Source: DASYLJ01 sp964432595 (GTDB lineage Bacteria; Desulfobacterota; Binatia; DP-6). Taken from it: a DNA stretch of 64,000 nucleotides. Shown piece by piece: positions 9,057 to 18,300 of the stretch. How positions within the stretch are numbered: position 1 is the first letter of the stretch; each line of letters opens with the position of its first letter. The DNA lies in the NCBI GenBank assembly GCA_964432595.1, contig CAYSOF010000005.1:124001-188000 (forward strand), read 5' to 3'. The notes below the pieces were generated by a model that saw only the letters and a list, made by a program, of their open reading frames with translations, made no database searches and had not been told where the DNA came from. The position numbers and the translations under genes were made by a program.

Positions 9057-10022
9057 GTGCCCAAAAAGGCGTCCGTGCGAAAGCTGCTGCTCGCGGTCGT
9101 CGTGCTTCTCGGCGGTCTCGTCGCCTTCGTCGCGGTCATCCTCGTGTGGGACCACATCGAGGTCGCACGCCTGGGGTCGCCCGTCCCCACCGCGGCCGAG
9201 GTCGCCGGCGTGGGCGTCGACGTCGACGGACCGGTGCGCATCAGCTGGATCAACACCGCGCGCCAGCCGATGCCGCGCTCGGCCGTGCTCGACACGGAGA
9301 AGGATCCGACGCCCGACGCGCCGTACATGATGAGCCATCCGGCCTTCGTGCTGGAGTGGGCCGACGGCCGCCTGCTCCTCGTCGACGCGGGGATGACCCG
9401 CGACGGCGCCGTCGCGTTCGGCCGGCTGATCGAGCGCTTCGGCAGCGCCGGGCCGATGGAGCCGATCGCGTCCGCGGCGGAGCGGCTCGGCGAGGCCCGG
9501 CGCCGGATCGCGGGCGTGATCTTCACGCACCTCCACGAGGACCACGTCGGCGGGCTGCGCGCGCTCTGCGACGGTGGGCCGGAGTCGATCCCGGTCTTCA
9601 TGACGCCGGCGCAGATGGAGGTGGTGAACTACACGACGCGGCCGGGCCTGGACGCCGTGAAGGCGGCGCCGTGCGCGACGCCGACGCGGCTCGAGGGCGG
9701 CTCGCTGCGCGACGTTCCCGGCTTCCCGGGCGTCGCCGTGTTCCACGCGGCGGGTCACACGCCGGGCAGCCAGATCGTGTTCGCCCGCGTCGCCGGCACG
9801 TCGTACGCGTTCGTCGGCGACATCGCGAACGCGGGCGACGGCATCACCCACGACGTGCCGAAGCCGTACCTCTACAGCCTCGTGATGGTCCCCGAGGCGA
9901 CCGGCCGCCTGCAGGCGCTGCGCGTCTTCCTGCGCGACCTCGCGAAGCGGGCGAACGTCACGCTCCTCGTGTCGCACGACGAGCAGCAGCTCCGCGGCAC
10001 CGGCGTCCCGGAATGGAAGTGA
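9057..10022 (+). CDS. Membrane-anchored metallo-beta-lactamase-fold hydrolase
   Basis: The product is about 321 aa from GTG 9057; TTG 9045 and GTG 9075 are alternatives. An N-terminal signal anchor (LLLAVVVLLGGLVAFVAVIL) places the enzyme on the outer face of the inner membrane. The MBL signature is HLHEDH (FTHLHEDHVGGLRAL), followed by AAGHTPGSQIVFAR (third His), GDIANAGDG (bridging Asp) and SHDEQQL (last His). The family covers lactonases, thioesterases and glyoxalase II; the sequence resembles the lactonase/AttM-like branch but the substrate is not certain. The stop overlaps the start of the DUF2236 gene by 10 bases, so the two are co-translated. Confidence 0.82.
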   Translation: MPKKASVRKLLLAVVVLLGGLVAFVAVILVWDHIEVARLGSPVPTAAEVAGVGVDVDGPVRISWINTARQPMPRSAVLDTEKDPTPDAPYMMSHPAFVLEWADGRLLLVDAGMTRDGAVAFGRLIERFGSAGPMEPIASAAERLGEARRRIAGVIFTHLHEDHVGGLRALCDGGPESIPVFMTPAQMEVVNYTTRPGLDAVKAAPCATPTRLEGGSLRDVPGFPGVAVFHAAGHTPGSQIVFARVAGTSYAFVGDIANAGDGITHDVPKPYLYSLVMVPEATGRLQALRVFLRDLAKRANVTLLVSHDEQQLRGTGVPEWK

Positions 10023-10873
10023 CCGTCGGGCGCGCCGACCTGGACGCGCGCCTCGACGCCCTTCGCGCCGCGGTCGGCGACCCGAAGGCCGGCCTCTTCG
10101 GGCCGCGCTCGAACGTCTGGCGGATCAACCGCGAGGCCGTCACGTTCCTCGGCGGCGGCCGCGCGGCGCTCCTGCAGCTGGCGCACCCGTTCGTCGCGCA
10201 CGGCGTCGACCAGCACTCGACCACGCGCACCGACACGCTCGGCCGCTTCGTGCGCACGTTCGAGAACGTGTTCGCGATGGTCTACGGCGACCTCGACGCC
10301 GCGCTGACCTCGGCGCGGCGCGTGCACACGATCCACACGCACATCACCGGTCCGCTCGGCGACGGCACGCCGTACGCCGCGAACACCCCGGAGGCGCTGC
10401 TCTGGGTGCACGCCACGCTCTGGGAGACGTCCATCCAGGTCTACGAGCTGGTGATGCGTCCGCTCGGCGACGACGAGAAGGCCGCGTACTACGAGGAGAC
10501 GAAGCGTTTCGCGGCGCTGTTCGGGATTCCGGAGTCGATCGTGCCGCCCGACTGGCCGGCGTTCCGCCGCTACTGGGACGACATGCTCGCGTCCCCGGCG
10601 ATCACCGTCACGCCGCCTGCGCGCGAGCTCGCGCACTTCCTGCTGCACCCGCCGGGCACCTGGATCGGCCCGGCGTACGACTGGTTCGCGGCCGTGACGG
10701 CGCGGTTGCTGCCGGACCGGCTGCGTGCCGAGTTCGAGATCCCGTACGGATGGATGCAGGAGCGGCTGGCGGACGCGACGATACGCGGCCTGCGCGCATC
10801 GTGGTGGGCGTTGCCCGAACGCGTGCGCTTCCTGCCGGCGTACCAGGCGGCGATGCGGCGGCTCGCGAGCTAG
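10013..10873 (+). CDS. MpaB/DUF2236-family oxygenase-like protein
   Basis: The product is 286 aa from ATG 10013. It matches the DUF2236 family that includes the fungal MpaB enzyme and bacterial rubber oxygenase (Lcp): FLGGGRAALLQLAHPFVAHGV near residue 45, RVHTIHTHITG, YAANTPEALLWVHATLWET and YYEETKRFAALFGIP. The His in LAHP and those of the HTHITG and WVHAT segments are the usual haem-environment residues. Family knowledge: members are all-helical b-type haem proteins that cleave isoprenoid double bonds, or are uncharacterised. No signal peptide is visible. The start overlaps the MBL-fold gene, suggesting a shared pathway. It converges with the beta-propeller gene, sharing CTAG at 10870-10873. 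Confidence 0.87.
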   Translation: MEVTVGRADLDARLDALRAAVGDPKAGLFGPRSNVWRINREAVTFLGGGRAALLQLAHPFVAHGVDQHSTTRTDTLGRFVRTFENVFAMVYGDLDAALTSARRVHTIHTHITGPLGDGTPYAANTPEALLWVHATLWETSIQVYELVMRPLGDDEKAAYYEETKRFAALFGIPESIVPPDWPAFRRYWDDMLASPAITVTPPARELAHFLLHPPGTWIGPAYDWFAAVTARLLPDRLRAEFEIPYGWMQERLADATIRGLRASWWALPERVRFLPAYQAAMRRLAS

Positions 10874-12123
10874 CGTACGCGCCGCACGCCGCGGCCGGAG
10901 CGCGCGTTCAGGCGCGCCACGAAGAAGTCGCGCTCCCCATCGTCGTAGAGATGCCCTGCGACGGCGACGAAGCCGTTGCGGCCGGTCGCCAGCGCCCATG
11001 GCGTCCCGCCGAACCGGCCGGGGATCTGCTGGAACCAGCGGAGTGTGCCGTCGGTCCCACGCACCGCCAGCACCGCGACCGTCGAACCGGTGAAGTCGCC
11101 ACGTCGGCCCATTCGTGGCGCGACGACCACGTTGCCGGCGCGATCCACGACCACCCGCGTCGTTCCCCCGTGATCGAGCGGACCGTCGCCGTCGAACGTG
11201 AAGCGCCACATGGTCGTCCCGTCGTCGCCCCGCAGCTTGTAGACCAGGACGTCGGCGCGGCCGTCCGCCGTGTACACCGTCGAGCCGGCCACGATGACGT
11301 CGCCCGCCGCGTCCACGGCCAAGTCGGGGGGGCTCCCGAGCGCGAGGCCGTCCTCGCCGAGACTCCGTGTCCACCGCGTCGTTCCGTCCGCACCCGACAC
11401 CTTGGTGACGGTGCGCTCCCCCGCTCCGAAGCCGACGAGGTTGCCCGCGCCGTCCCCGACGGCTTGGTACCAACCGAACGGGTCGGCGGAGGTCCACAGG
11501 ACGCTCCCGTCGACCGGCGATCGCTTGTCGATCCGGCCGAGCGCGCCATCCGTGTACACGCCGGTCGCATCGGCCACGGCGATCCGACCCGGTCCCACCA
11601 CACGCCACTGCTCGGCGCCGTCGGTGCCCGACAGGCGGCGCAGCACGCCGTGCGGCTCCACGTCGCCGAACTCGTCCACGCCCTCGACGAAGCCCCCGAT
11701 GATCACGTCGCCACCGGGGACGAGTGCGATGCCGCCGTCCGTGTAGTCGAAGCGCATCCCGTCGCGCCACTGGACCGCGCCCGTGCGCCCGTCGAGCTTC
11801 GTGGCCGTCAATCGCCCCTCCACGCCGCCCTCGACGAAGACGTCGCCGGCGGCGTCGGTGGCGACCTGGTAGACGGCCGACCGATCGCCGACGTCGTACC
11901 GCCAGCGCTCGCGGCCCGACCGCGCGAGGCTCACGACCACGCCACGAGCACCGGCGGCGGTCTCGCCGTCGACGTACCCGCCGGCGACGACGTTGCCGCG
12001 CGGATCGACGGCGACGGTGGTCGCCTCGTCGAAGGCGTCGCCGCCGAGATGCACCTGCCAGGCATGTGCGGAGTGCGCGGTCAGCGCGAGGACGATCAGG
12101 AGAGCGCATCGGAAGTTCGTCAC
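10870..12123 (-). CDS. Secreted PQQ-like/SBBP beta-propeller protein
   Basis: The 417-aa product starts MTNFRCALLIVLALTAHSAHA, a Sec signal peptide. The mature protein has about seven blades, each with a D-x-x-G-[ND]-V-[FVI]-V motif: DPRGNVVAGGYVDG, DAAGDVFVEGGVEG, DGAGNLVGFGAG, DAAGDVIVAGS, DRAGNVVVAPR. Trp-containing strands (RERWRYDV, TTRWTRSL, TTMWRFTF, LRWFQQIPG) are as in PQQ-like propellers. No catalytic motif is apparent, so a binding or scaffold role outside the inner membrane is likely. The gene is divergent from the copper-efflux operon, and the 185-bp intergenic region holds a 15-bp inverted repeat, so shared control is possible. Confidence 0.8.
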   Translation of the reverse strand: MTNFRCALLIVLALTAHSAHAWQVHLGGDAFDEATTVAVDPRGNVVAGGYVDGETAAGARGVVVSLARSGRERWRYDVGDRSAVYQVATDAAGDVFVEGGVEGRLTATKLDGRTGAVQWRDGMRFDYTDGGIALVPGGDVIIGGFVEGVDEFGDVEPHGVLRRLSGTDGAEQWRVVGPGRIAVADATGVYTDGALGRIDKRSPVDGSVLWTSADPFGWYQAVGDGAGNLVGFGAGERTVTKVSGADGTTRWTRSLGEDGLALGSPPDLAVDAAGDVIVAGSTVYTADGRADVLVYKLRGDDGTTMWRFTFDGDGPLDHGGTTRVVVDRAGNVVVAPRMGRRGDFTGSTVAVLAVRGTDGTLRWFQQIPGRFGGTPWALATGRNGFVAVAGHLYDDGERDFFVARLNARSGRGVRRVR

Positions 12124-12219
12124 GGCACGCGCATTAGCCAGCGGACAAGCAAGACGTCAAGTGAAAACGTGCCCAGGAAGCTCAATAAATTCGCGCTCGT
12201 GCGCGCGTGCGACTCCGGT

Positions 12220-12267
12220 TCCGACGAAGGTCGTGCGACGGCTCGAGCGGGTACGACCTTCGTCGGA
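12220..12267. promoter_or_regulatory. Perfect 15-bp inverted repeat before the metal-efflux operon
   Basis: TCCGACGAAGGTCGT at 12220-12234 is matched by its exact reverse complement at 12253-12267, with an 18-base spacer. It lies in the divergent region between the propeller gene (start 12123) and the efflux operon (first start about 12309). It could be an operator, or a leader hairpin if transcription starts upstream. It lacks a T-run, so it is not an obvious terminator. Confidence 0.6.
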
Positions 12268-12308
12268 CGCACTTGCCTTCGGACCGTCGACTGCTTACCC
12301 TGACGCGC

Positions 12309-12674
12309 GTGACGTCGAGACGGCGCGCGGGGCTGATCCTGCTCCTGCTCGTGACGCTGACCTTCCAGGTCGGCGTCGCCGCCCCGCAGCTCACGGCCGA
12401 CGAGCTCCGTGCCGTCAGCCACTGCACCGAGCACTCGAAGGCGCCGCGCTCGGTCGCCGATGCGTCGCAGTGCTGTCAGGTGGCGAACGCCGCGGGGGAT
12501 CGCGCGCTGCTCGGCACCGCGCCGTCCCTGCCGCCGTCGCCGCCCGTCGCGGCGCTGCTGCCGCGCCCCGCGGCCATCGTCGCTCCCGCGTCGACGCGCG
12601 TGCTCACCGAGCGCGCCGACCTGCAGCGCGACGGTCCACCGCGCTTCCTCGAGCTCCGCACCCTCCTGATCTGA
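12309..12674 (+). CDS. Small exported Cys/His protein leading the metal-efflux operon
   Basis: The product is 121 aa from GTG 12309. An N-terminal signal (AGLILLLLVTLTFQVGVAAP) is followed by a short segment with potential metal ligands, HCTEH and CCQ (VSHCTEHSKAPRSVADASQCC), then a Pro/Ala-rich tail. Short exported proteins with a C..H...CC pattern are often the first gene of Cus/Czc operons and some belong to DUF2946. I cannot assign this one firmly. It lies 78 bases before the outer-membrane factor. A metal-binding role is inferred from context and ligands. The upstream frame is open, but that extension overlaps the inverted repeat and is unlikely to be translated. Confidence 0.6.
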   Translation: MTSRRRAGLILLLLVTLTFQVGVAAPQLTADELRAVSHCTEHSKAPRSVADASQCCQVANAAGDRALLGTAPSLPPSPPVAALLPRPAAIVAPASTRVLTERADLQRDGPPRFLELRTLLI

Positions 12675-12752
12675 TCGCGTCTCCCACGCACCGACCCGCC
12701 TAGCGGCGTGGTCCATCCGTGCGCCCGACGGCGCGCGCCAAGGGAGACAGCG

Positions 12753-14093
12753 ATGACGACGACCGTATTCCGCGTGGGCGCGATCGCGCTCGCGCTCGCC
12801 ACGACCACCGGCTGCGTACTGGCACCGTCCGGCACGCGCGAGGAGCGATTGCGCGCCGAGCGCGCCGGCACGCCATGGGCGCGCCCGGCCTATGAGCGCG
12901 TCCTGCCCGAGCTGCCGCTGACGCCGACGTGGCAGCAGGTGCTCGAGCGCGCGTTCCTCGCGAACGGCGAGCTCGAAGCCGCCTACCTCGACTGGCGCGC
13001 CGCGCTCGATCGCATCGACATGGCCGCCGCCTACCCGAACACGAACGTGTCGCTCGGCTACGAGTACATGTTCTCCGGCGGCAACCTGAAGGGCTGGGAC
13101 CGCACGACGATCAGCGTCGGCTTCGACCCGATGCAGAACCTGTCCTTCCCGACCAAGGTGATGGCCGCCGGCCGCGTCGCCTTCGCGGAGGCCCTGGCGG
13201 CCGGGCAGCGCTTCGAGACGGCGAAGTTCGACCTGCAGCGTCGCGTCCTGACCGCGTGGCTCGACCTCGTGCTCGCGGCCGAGCGCGTGCGGCTCGCGCG
13301 GGAGCAGCTGACGCTGCTCGACGTCGCGCTCGACGGCACGCGCACCCGCGTCGGCGCCGGAGGCGCGCAGGGCGAGCTCCTCGCCGCCGAGCTGGCGTCG
13401 GCACAGGCCGAGGACGCGCTCCGTCGCCTGGAGGCGGACGTTCCGCAGCGCCGGGCCGCGCTGAACGGCCTGCTCGGGCGTACGGGCGACGTCCCGCTCG
13501 AGCCGCCACCCTCGTTGCCCGATCCACGCGCGCTCCCGGCGAGCGACGCGCGCCTGCTCGCGCTGGCCGTCGAGCGCAGCCCCGAGCTGGCGGCGCTGGC
13601 GCACGAGGTCACCGCCCGCGACGACGCGCTCGACTGGGCGTGGCAGCAGTACATCCCCGACGTGAACCCGTTCGCCGGCGTCACCGGCAGCATGGAGCAG
13701 GTGGCCGGCATCGTGGCCTCCCTCCCCGCTCGCATCCCGATGATCGCGGGTGCCGTGCGCGAGGCGCGGCACATGCTCCAGCGGGCGGAGGCGGTCGCGC
13801 GCCAGACGCGCCACGAGCGCGTCGCGACGTTCGTCGCCACGCTGACCGCTCTGCGCGAGAGCGAGCGCCAGGCGCGTTTCCTCGGCGACCGGCTGGAGCC
13901 GATCGCTCGGCAGGCCGTCGAGGCGACGCGCGATCGCTACGTCGCCGGCACGAGCTCGCTCGACGACCTGCTCGCCGCGGAGCGCGCGGTCGTCGACGTG
14001 CGGATGGCCCTCGCGGAGTCGCGGATCGCGCGCGAGACGCGCCTGGCGGAGCTCGAGGCGCTCGCCGGCGTCGACATGGAGACCCTGTCATGA
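12753..14093 (+). CDS. TolC-family outer-membrane efflux lipoprotein (CusC/CzcC-like)
   Basis: The product is 446 aa from ATG 12753, with AGGGAG six bases before the start. The signal ends in a lipobox (TTTGC-V), so it is lipid-anchored in the outer membrane. The body has two repeats of the OEP fold with long amphipathic helices (VLERAFLANGELEAAYLDWRA; FDLQRRVLTAWLDLVLAAER; VARQTRHERVATFVATLTA) and GYEYMFSGG strand residues. Family knowledge: it forms the trimeric outer-membrane channel of a CusCBA-type pump. The stop overlaps the next start (ATGA at 14090), so it is translated together with the adaptor and pump. Confidence 0.9.
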   Translation: MTTTVFRVGAIALALATTTGCVLAPSGTREERLRAERAGTPWARPAYERVLPELPLTPTWQQVLERAFLANGELEAAYLDWRAALDRIDMAAAYPNTNVSLGYEYMFSGGNLKGWDRTTISVGFDPMQNLSFPTKVMAAGRVAFAEALAAGQRFETAKFDLQRRVLTAWLDLVLAAERVRLAREQLTLLDVALDGTRTRVGAGGAQGELLAAELASAQAEDALRRLEADVPQRRAALNGLLGRTGDVPLEPPPSLPDPRALPASDARLLALAVERSPELAALAHEVTARDDALDWAWQQYIPDVNPFAGVTGSMEQVAGIVASLPARIPMIAGAVREARHMLQRAEAVARQTRHERVATFVATLTALRESERQARFLGDRLEPIARQAVEATRDRYVAGTSSLDDLLAAERAVVDVRMALAESRIARETRLAELEALAGVDMETLS

Positions 14094-15316
14094 CGCGCAC
14101 GGCGATCCTCTTCGGACTGGCCGTGGCCGGCGCCGTCGCCGCCGTCGGGTGCGGCGCCGAGCCGCAGCACACCGAACACGCGAGCGAGGCGTCGGCGCCG
14201 CAGCAGCTGTGGACCTGCGGCATGCATCCCCAGGTCATCCAGGACCATCCCGGGAACTGCCCGATCTGCGGCATGGCGCTGACGCCCATGCGCGACGACG
14301 CGGGACACGACCAGCACGGCATCGTGATCGACCCGGTGATCCAGCAGAACATGGGCGTGCGCACCGCGCCGGTGGTGGAGGCGCCGCTGCGGACCACGGT
14401 GCGCGCCGTCGGGTACCTCGCGGAAGCGCAGCCAAGCCAGCACGACGTCACGCTGCGCGTGTCGGGCTACATCGAGGCGCTCCACGCCGACGTCGAGGGC
14501 ATGCACGTCACGGCGGGCCAGCCGCTGTTCGACCTCTACAGCCCGGAGCTGGAGGCCGCGATCGGCGAGCTCATCGGCGCGCGGCGCGCCCGCGCGAGCG
14601 GCGCGGGCGACGCCCTGTACGAGGCCGCGCGGCGCAAGCTGCGGCTGCTCGGCCTGACGGAGGTGCAGGTCGACCGCCTGGCGCAGCTGGATCGTCCGCC
14701 GCCGGCGATCACGTTCACGAGCCCCGTCACGGGGCACATGGTCACGAAGAACGTCGTCGACGGCTCCGCCGTCCAGGCGGGCACGCAGGTGATGCGGATC
14801 GTCGACCACCGCGAGCTGTGGCTCGACGCCCAGGTGTTCGAGCAGCAGCTCCCGCTGGTGCGCGTCGGGGAGGAGGCGACCGCGACGGTCGCCGCCCTGC
14901 CCGGTCGCGACTTCCGGGGCTCGGTGGTCTTCGTCCATCCCCACGTCGACGAGCGCACGCGGACGGCGATGGTGCGGCTCGTCGTGCCGAACCCGACGCT
15001 GGAGCTGCGGCCCGGGATGTACGCGACGGTGACGATCGCGTCCGAGGCGGCGCCGTCGGCGGTACTGGTGCCGCGCGAGGCGGTGATCGACACGGGCACG
15101 CGGCAGCTGGTGTTCCTCGCACGCGCGGGAGGACGCTTCGACGCGCAGGACGTCCGCCTCGGCATCCCGGCCGAGGGCGGCATGGTGCAGGTCGTCGACG
15201 GGCTCGCGCCCGGGGACACGGTCGTCGTCAGCGGACAGTTCCTGCTCGACGCCGAAAGCCGGTTGGAGGAGGCGATCCGCAAGCATCGCGAGCATGCGGC
15301 GCCGGTGGTCCGATGA
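14090..15316 (+). CDS. RND efflux periplasmic adaptor with metal-binding domain (CusB-like)
   Basis: The product is 408 aa. It is a lipoprotein (lipobox ending AAVGC21). Residues 41-67 form a heavy-metal-binding domain with C43xxH46P...C57xxC60GM (WTCGMHPQ and PGNCPICGMALTPM). The adaptor domains follow: barrel-sandwich (VTLRVSGYIEALHADVEGMHV), a helical hairpin (ELIGARRARASGAGDALYEAARRK), and a beta-barrel (GSAVQAGTQVMRIVD; RPGMYATVTI). Family knowledge: it collects Cu/Ag in the periplasm and hands it to the RND pump. It overlaps both neighbours by 4 bases (ATGA on each side). Confidence 0.92.
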   Translation: MTRTAILFGLAVAGAVAAVGCGAEPQHTEHASEASAPQQLWTCGMHPQVIQDHPGNCPICGMALTPMRDDAGHDQHGIVIDPVIQQNMGVRTAPVVEAPLRTTVRAVGYLAEAQPSQHDVTLRVSGYIEALHADVEGMHVTAGQPLFDLYSPELEAAIGELIGARRARASGAGDALYEAARRKLRLLGLTEVQVDRLAQLDRPPPAITFTSPVTGHMVTKNVVDGSAVQAGTQVMRIVDHRELWLDAQVFEQQLPLVRVGEEATATVAALPGRDFRGSVVFVHPHVDERTRTAMVRLVVPNPTLELRPGMYATVTIASEAAPSAVLVPREAVIDTGTRQLVFLARAGGRFDAQDVRLGIPAEGGMVQVVDGLAPGDTVVVSGQFLLDAESRLEEAIRKHREHAAPVVR

Positions 15317-18300
15317 TCGCCGCTCTCATCGCGCTCGCCGTACGGCACCGCGTGCTGGTCCTGCTGGTGACGGCGCTCCTCGTCGCGCTCGGACTCTGGA
15401 GCACCCGGACGATCCGCCTCGACGCCATCCCGGACCTGTCGGACGTGCAGGTCATCGTCGTCACGGAGTTTCCCGGGCAGAACCCGCAGGTCATCGACGA
15501 TCAGGTGACGTATCCGCTCGCCAGCGCGATGCTGGCGGTGCCGGGCAGCACGTTCGTGCGCGGCTACAGCATGTTCGAGCTGTCGTTCGTGTACGTGCTG
15601 TTCGAGGACGGCACCGACCCCTACTGGGCGCGCAGCCGCGTGCTCGAGTACCTCAACTTCGCGCGCGACCGGCTGCCCGCCGGCGTCCAGCCCCGGCTCG
15701 GCCCCGATGCGACCGGCGTCGGCTGGGTGTACCAGTACGTCCTCTACCCGGGGTGGTACTGCGCGGACCATCCACGCGGCATCTGGCACGACGAGGCGAA
15801 CGACCGCTGGTACGCGACCGCCGATGCCGCGCCCGGGCTGGTGCGCGTGCGCGGCTTCGAGGCGCCGGGCACGTGCCCGCTCGACGGCTCGCCGCTCGTT
15901 TCCGCCAACCTCGACCTCGCGCAGCTCCGCAGCCTGCAGGACTGGTACCTGCGGTATCCGCTGACGGCGGTGGCCGGGGTCTCCGAGGTCGCGACCATCG
16001 GCGGCTTCGTGAAGCAGTACCAGGTCGTGCTCGCGCCGGAGCGGCTGCAGAGCTACGGGCTCGCGCTCGACGACGTGACGTCGGCCATCGAGCGCAGCAA
16101 CGTCGACGTCGGCGGCTCCGTCGTCGAGATGAGCGAGCACGAGTACATGGTGCGGAGCCGCGGGTACCTGCGCGGGCTCGACGACCTGCGGCTCGTGGTG
16201 GTCGGGACCGGCGAGCGCGGCACGCCGATCCTCCTCGGCGACGTGGCGACGCTCGAGATCGGCGGCGAGATGCGGCGCGGGATCGGCGAGCTCGACGGGC
16301 GCGGCGAGGCGGTGGGCGCGGTCGTCGTCGCGCGATACGGGGAGAACGCGCTGCAGGTGATCCGCGACGCCAAGGCGAAGCTGGCCGAGCTGGAGGAGGG
16401 CCTGCCCCCGGGCGTGTTCGTCCGCACCACCTACGACCGCTCGGCGCTGATCGAGCGCGCCGTCGACACCCTGCGCGACGCCGTGATCGAGCAGCTCGTG
16501 CTGACGGCCCTCATCTGCGTCGCGTTCCTCGGCCACGTCCGCAGCGCGCTCGTCGCGATCATCGTGCTGCCGATCGGCCTCCTCGTCTCGCTGCTCGTGA
16601 TGCAGCTGCTCGGCATCAACGCGAACATCATGAGCCTCGGCGGGCTCGCGCTGGCGATCGGCGTCATGGTCGATTCCGGCGTCGTGATGATCGAGAACGC
16701 GCACAAGCACCTCGAGCGCGAGAACGAACGCGTCGCACGCGGCGAGCCGCCACGCGGGCAGCTCGCGGTCGTGCTCGAGGCGGCGCAGGAGGTCGGGCCC
16801 AGCCTCTTCTTCTCGCTGCTCGTCATCACGGTGGCGTTCCTGCCGATCTTCGTGCTGGGCGACCAGTCCGGACGGCTCTTCAAACCGCTCGCGTACACGA
16901 AGACCTTCGCGATCGCGGCGGGCGCGATCCTCGGCGTGACGGTCGTGCCGGTGTTGATGGTGTACCTGGTGCGCGGCCGCATCCCCGACGAGCAGCGGAA
17001 TCCGCTGAATCGCCTGTCGATGCGACTCTACGACCCGGCGTTCCGCCTCGTCATGCGGCATCCGGCGGCGACGCTGGTCGTCACGCTGCTCCTCGGGCTC
17101 TCCGCGCTCTACCCGCTGTCGCAGCTCGGTGAGGAGTTCATGCCGTCGCTCGAGGAAGGCGACCTCCTCTACATGCCGACGACCGACCCCAGCATCAGCG
17201 TCACGAAGAGCAAGGAGCTGCTGCAGCAGACCGACCGGCTCATCAAGACGTTCCCGGAGGTGGCCAGCGTGCACGGCAAGATCGGCCGCGCCGACTCCGC
17301 CACCGACCCGGCGCCGCTGTCGATGATCGAGACCGTCGTGCAGCTGCACACCGACCCCGCCAAATGGCGCACGCGTCGCGTCGGCGATTGGTGGCCGCGC
17401 GAGCGCCGCATCACGACGGACGAGCTCAAGTACGGCTGGACGGATCCGGACGGCACCCGCCATCCCGGGCTCAACGAGGCGGTGGCGTTCCCCGGCGTCG
17501 CGAACGCGTGGCCCTATCCCATCGAGAACCGCATCAACATGCTGGCGACGGGCATCAAGACCCCGGTCGGCATCAAGATCATGGGTCCGGATCTGCAGAC
17601 GCTGAGCGACATCGCCGAACGTACGGCGAGCGCGCTGCGCACCGTCCCGGGCACTCTGAGCGCGTATCCCGAGCGCACGGTCGGTGGCTACTACCTGGAC
17701 GTCGACGTCGACCGCGCCGCGGCCGCACGCTACGGGCTGACCACCGGCGACGTGCAGGACACGATCCAGACGGCGATCGGCGGCATGACGGTGACGACGA
17801 CCGTCGAGGGGCTCGAGCGCTACCCGCTGAACGTCCGCTACGCGCGCGAGCTGCGCGACGACGTCCCGTCGTTGCGCCAGGTGCTGGTGGCGACGAAGAC
17901 CGGCGGGCCGGTGCCGCTCGGACAGCTCGCCGACGTCCGCATCACGGCGGGGCCGCCGATGATCCGCAGCGAGAACGCGCAGCGGACGGCGTGGATCTTC
18001 GTCGACATCGCGGGGCGCGACCTCGGCGGATACGTGCGCGAGGCGAAGCGGGTGGCGGAGGCGCAGGCGCCGATGCCGCCGGGGTACACCCGTGTGTGGT
18101 CCGGCCGGTTCGAGTACCTCGAGCAGGCGAACGCGCGGCTCCGCGTCGTGATCCCGATCACGCTCGCGCTGATCGTGCTGCTGCTCTACGTGGCGACGCA
18201 GAGCTGGCTCCGCGTCGGCATCATCCTCCTCGCGGTGCCGTTCTCGATGATCGGCGCCTTCTGGTTCCTCTGGCTGCTCGACTACGACATGAGCCTCGCG

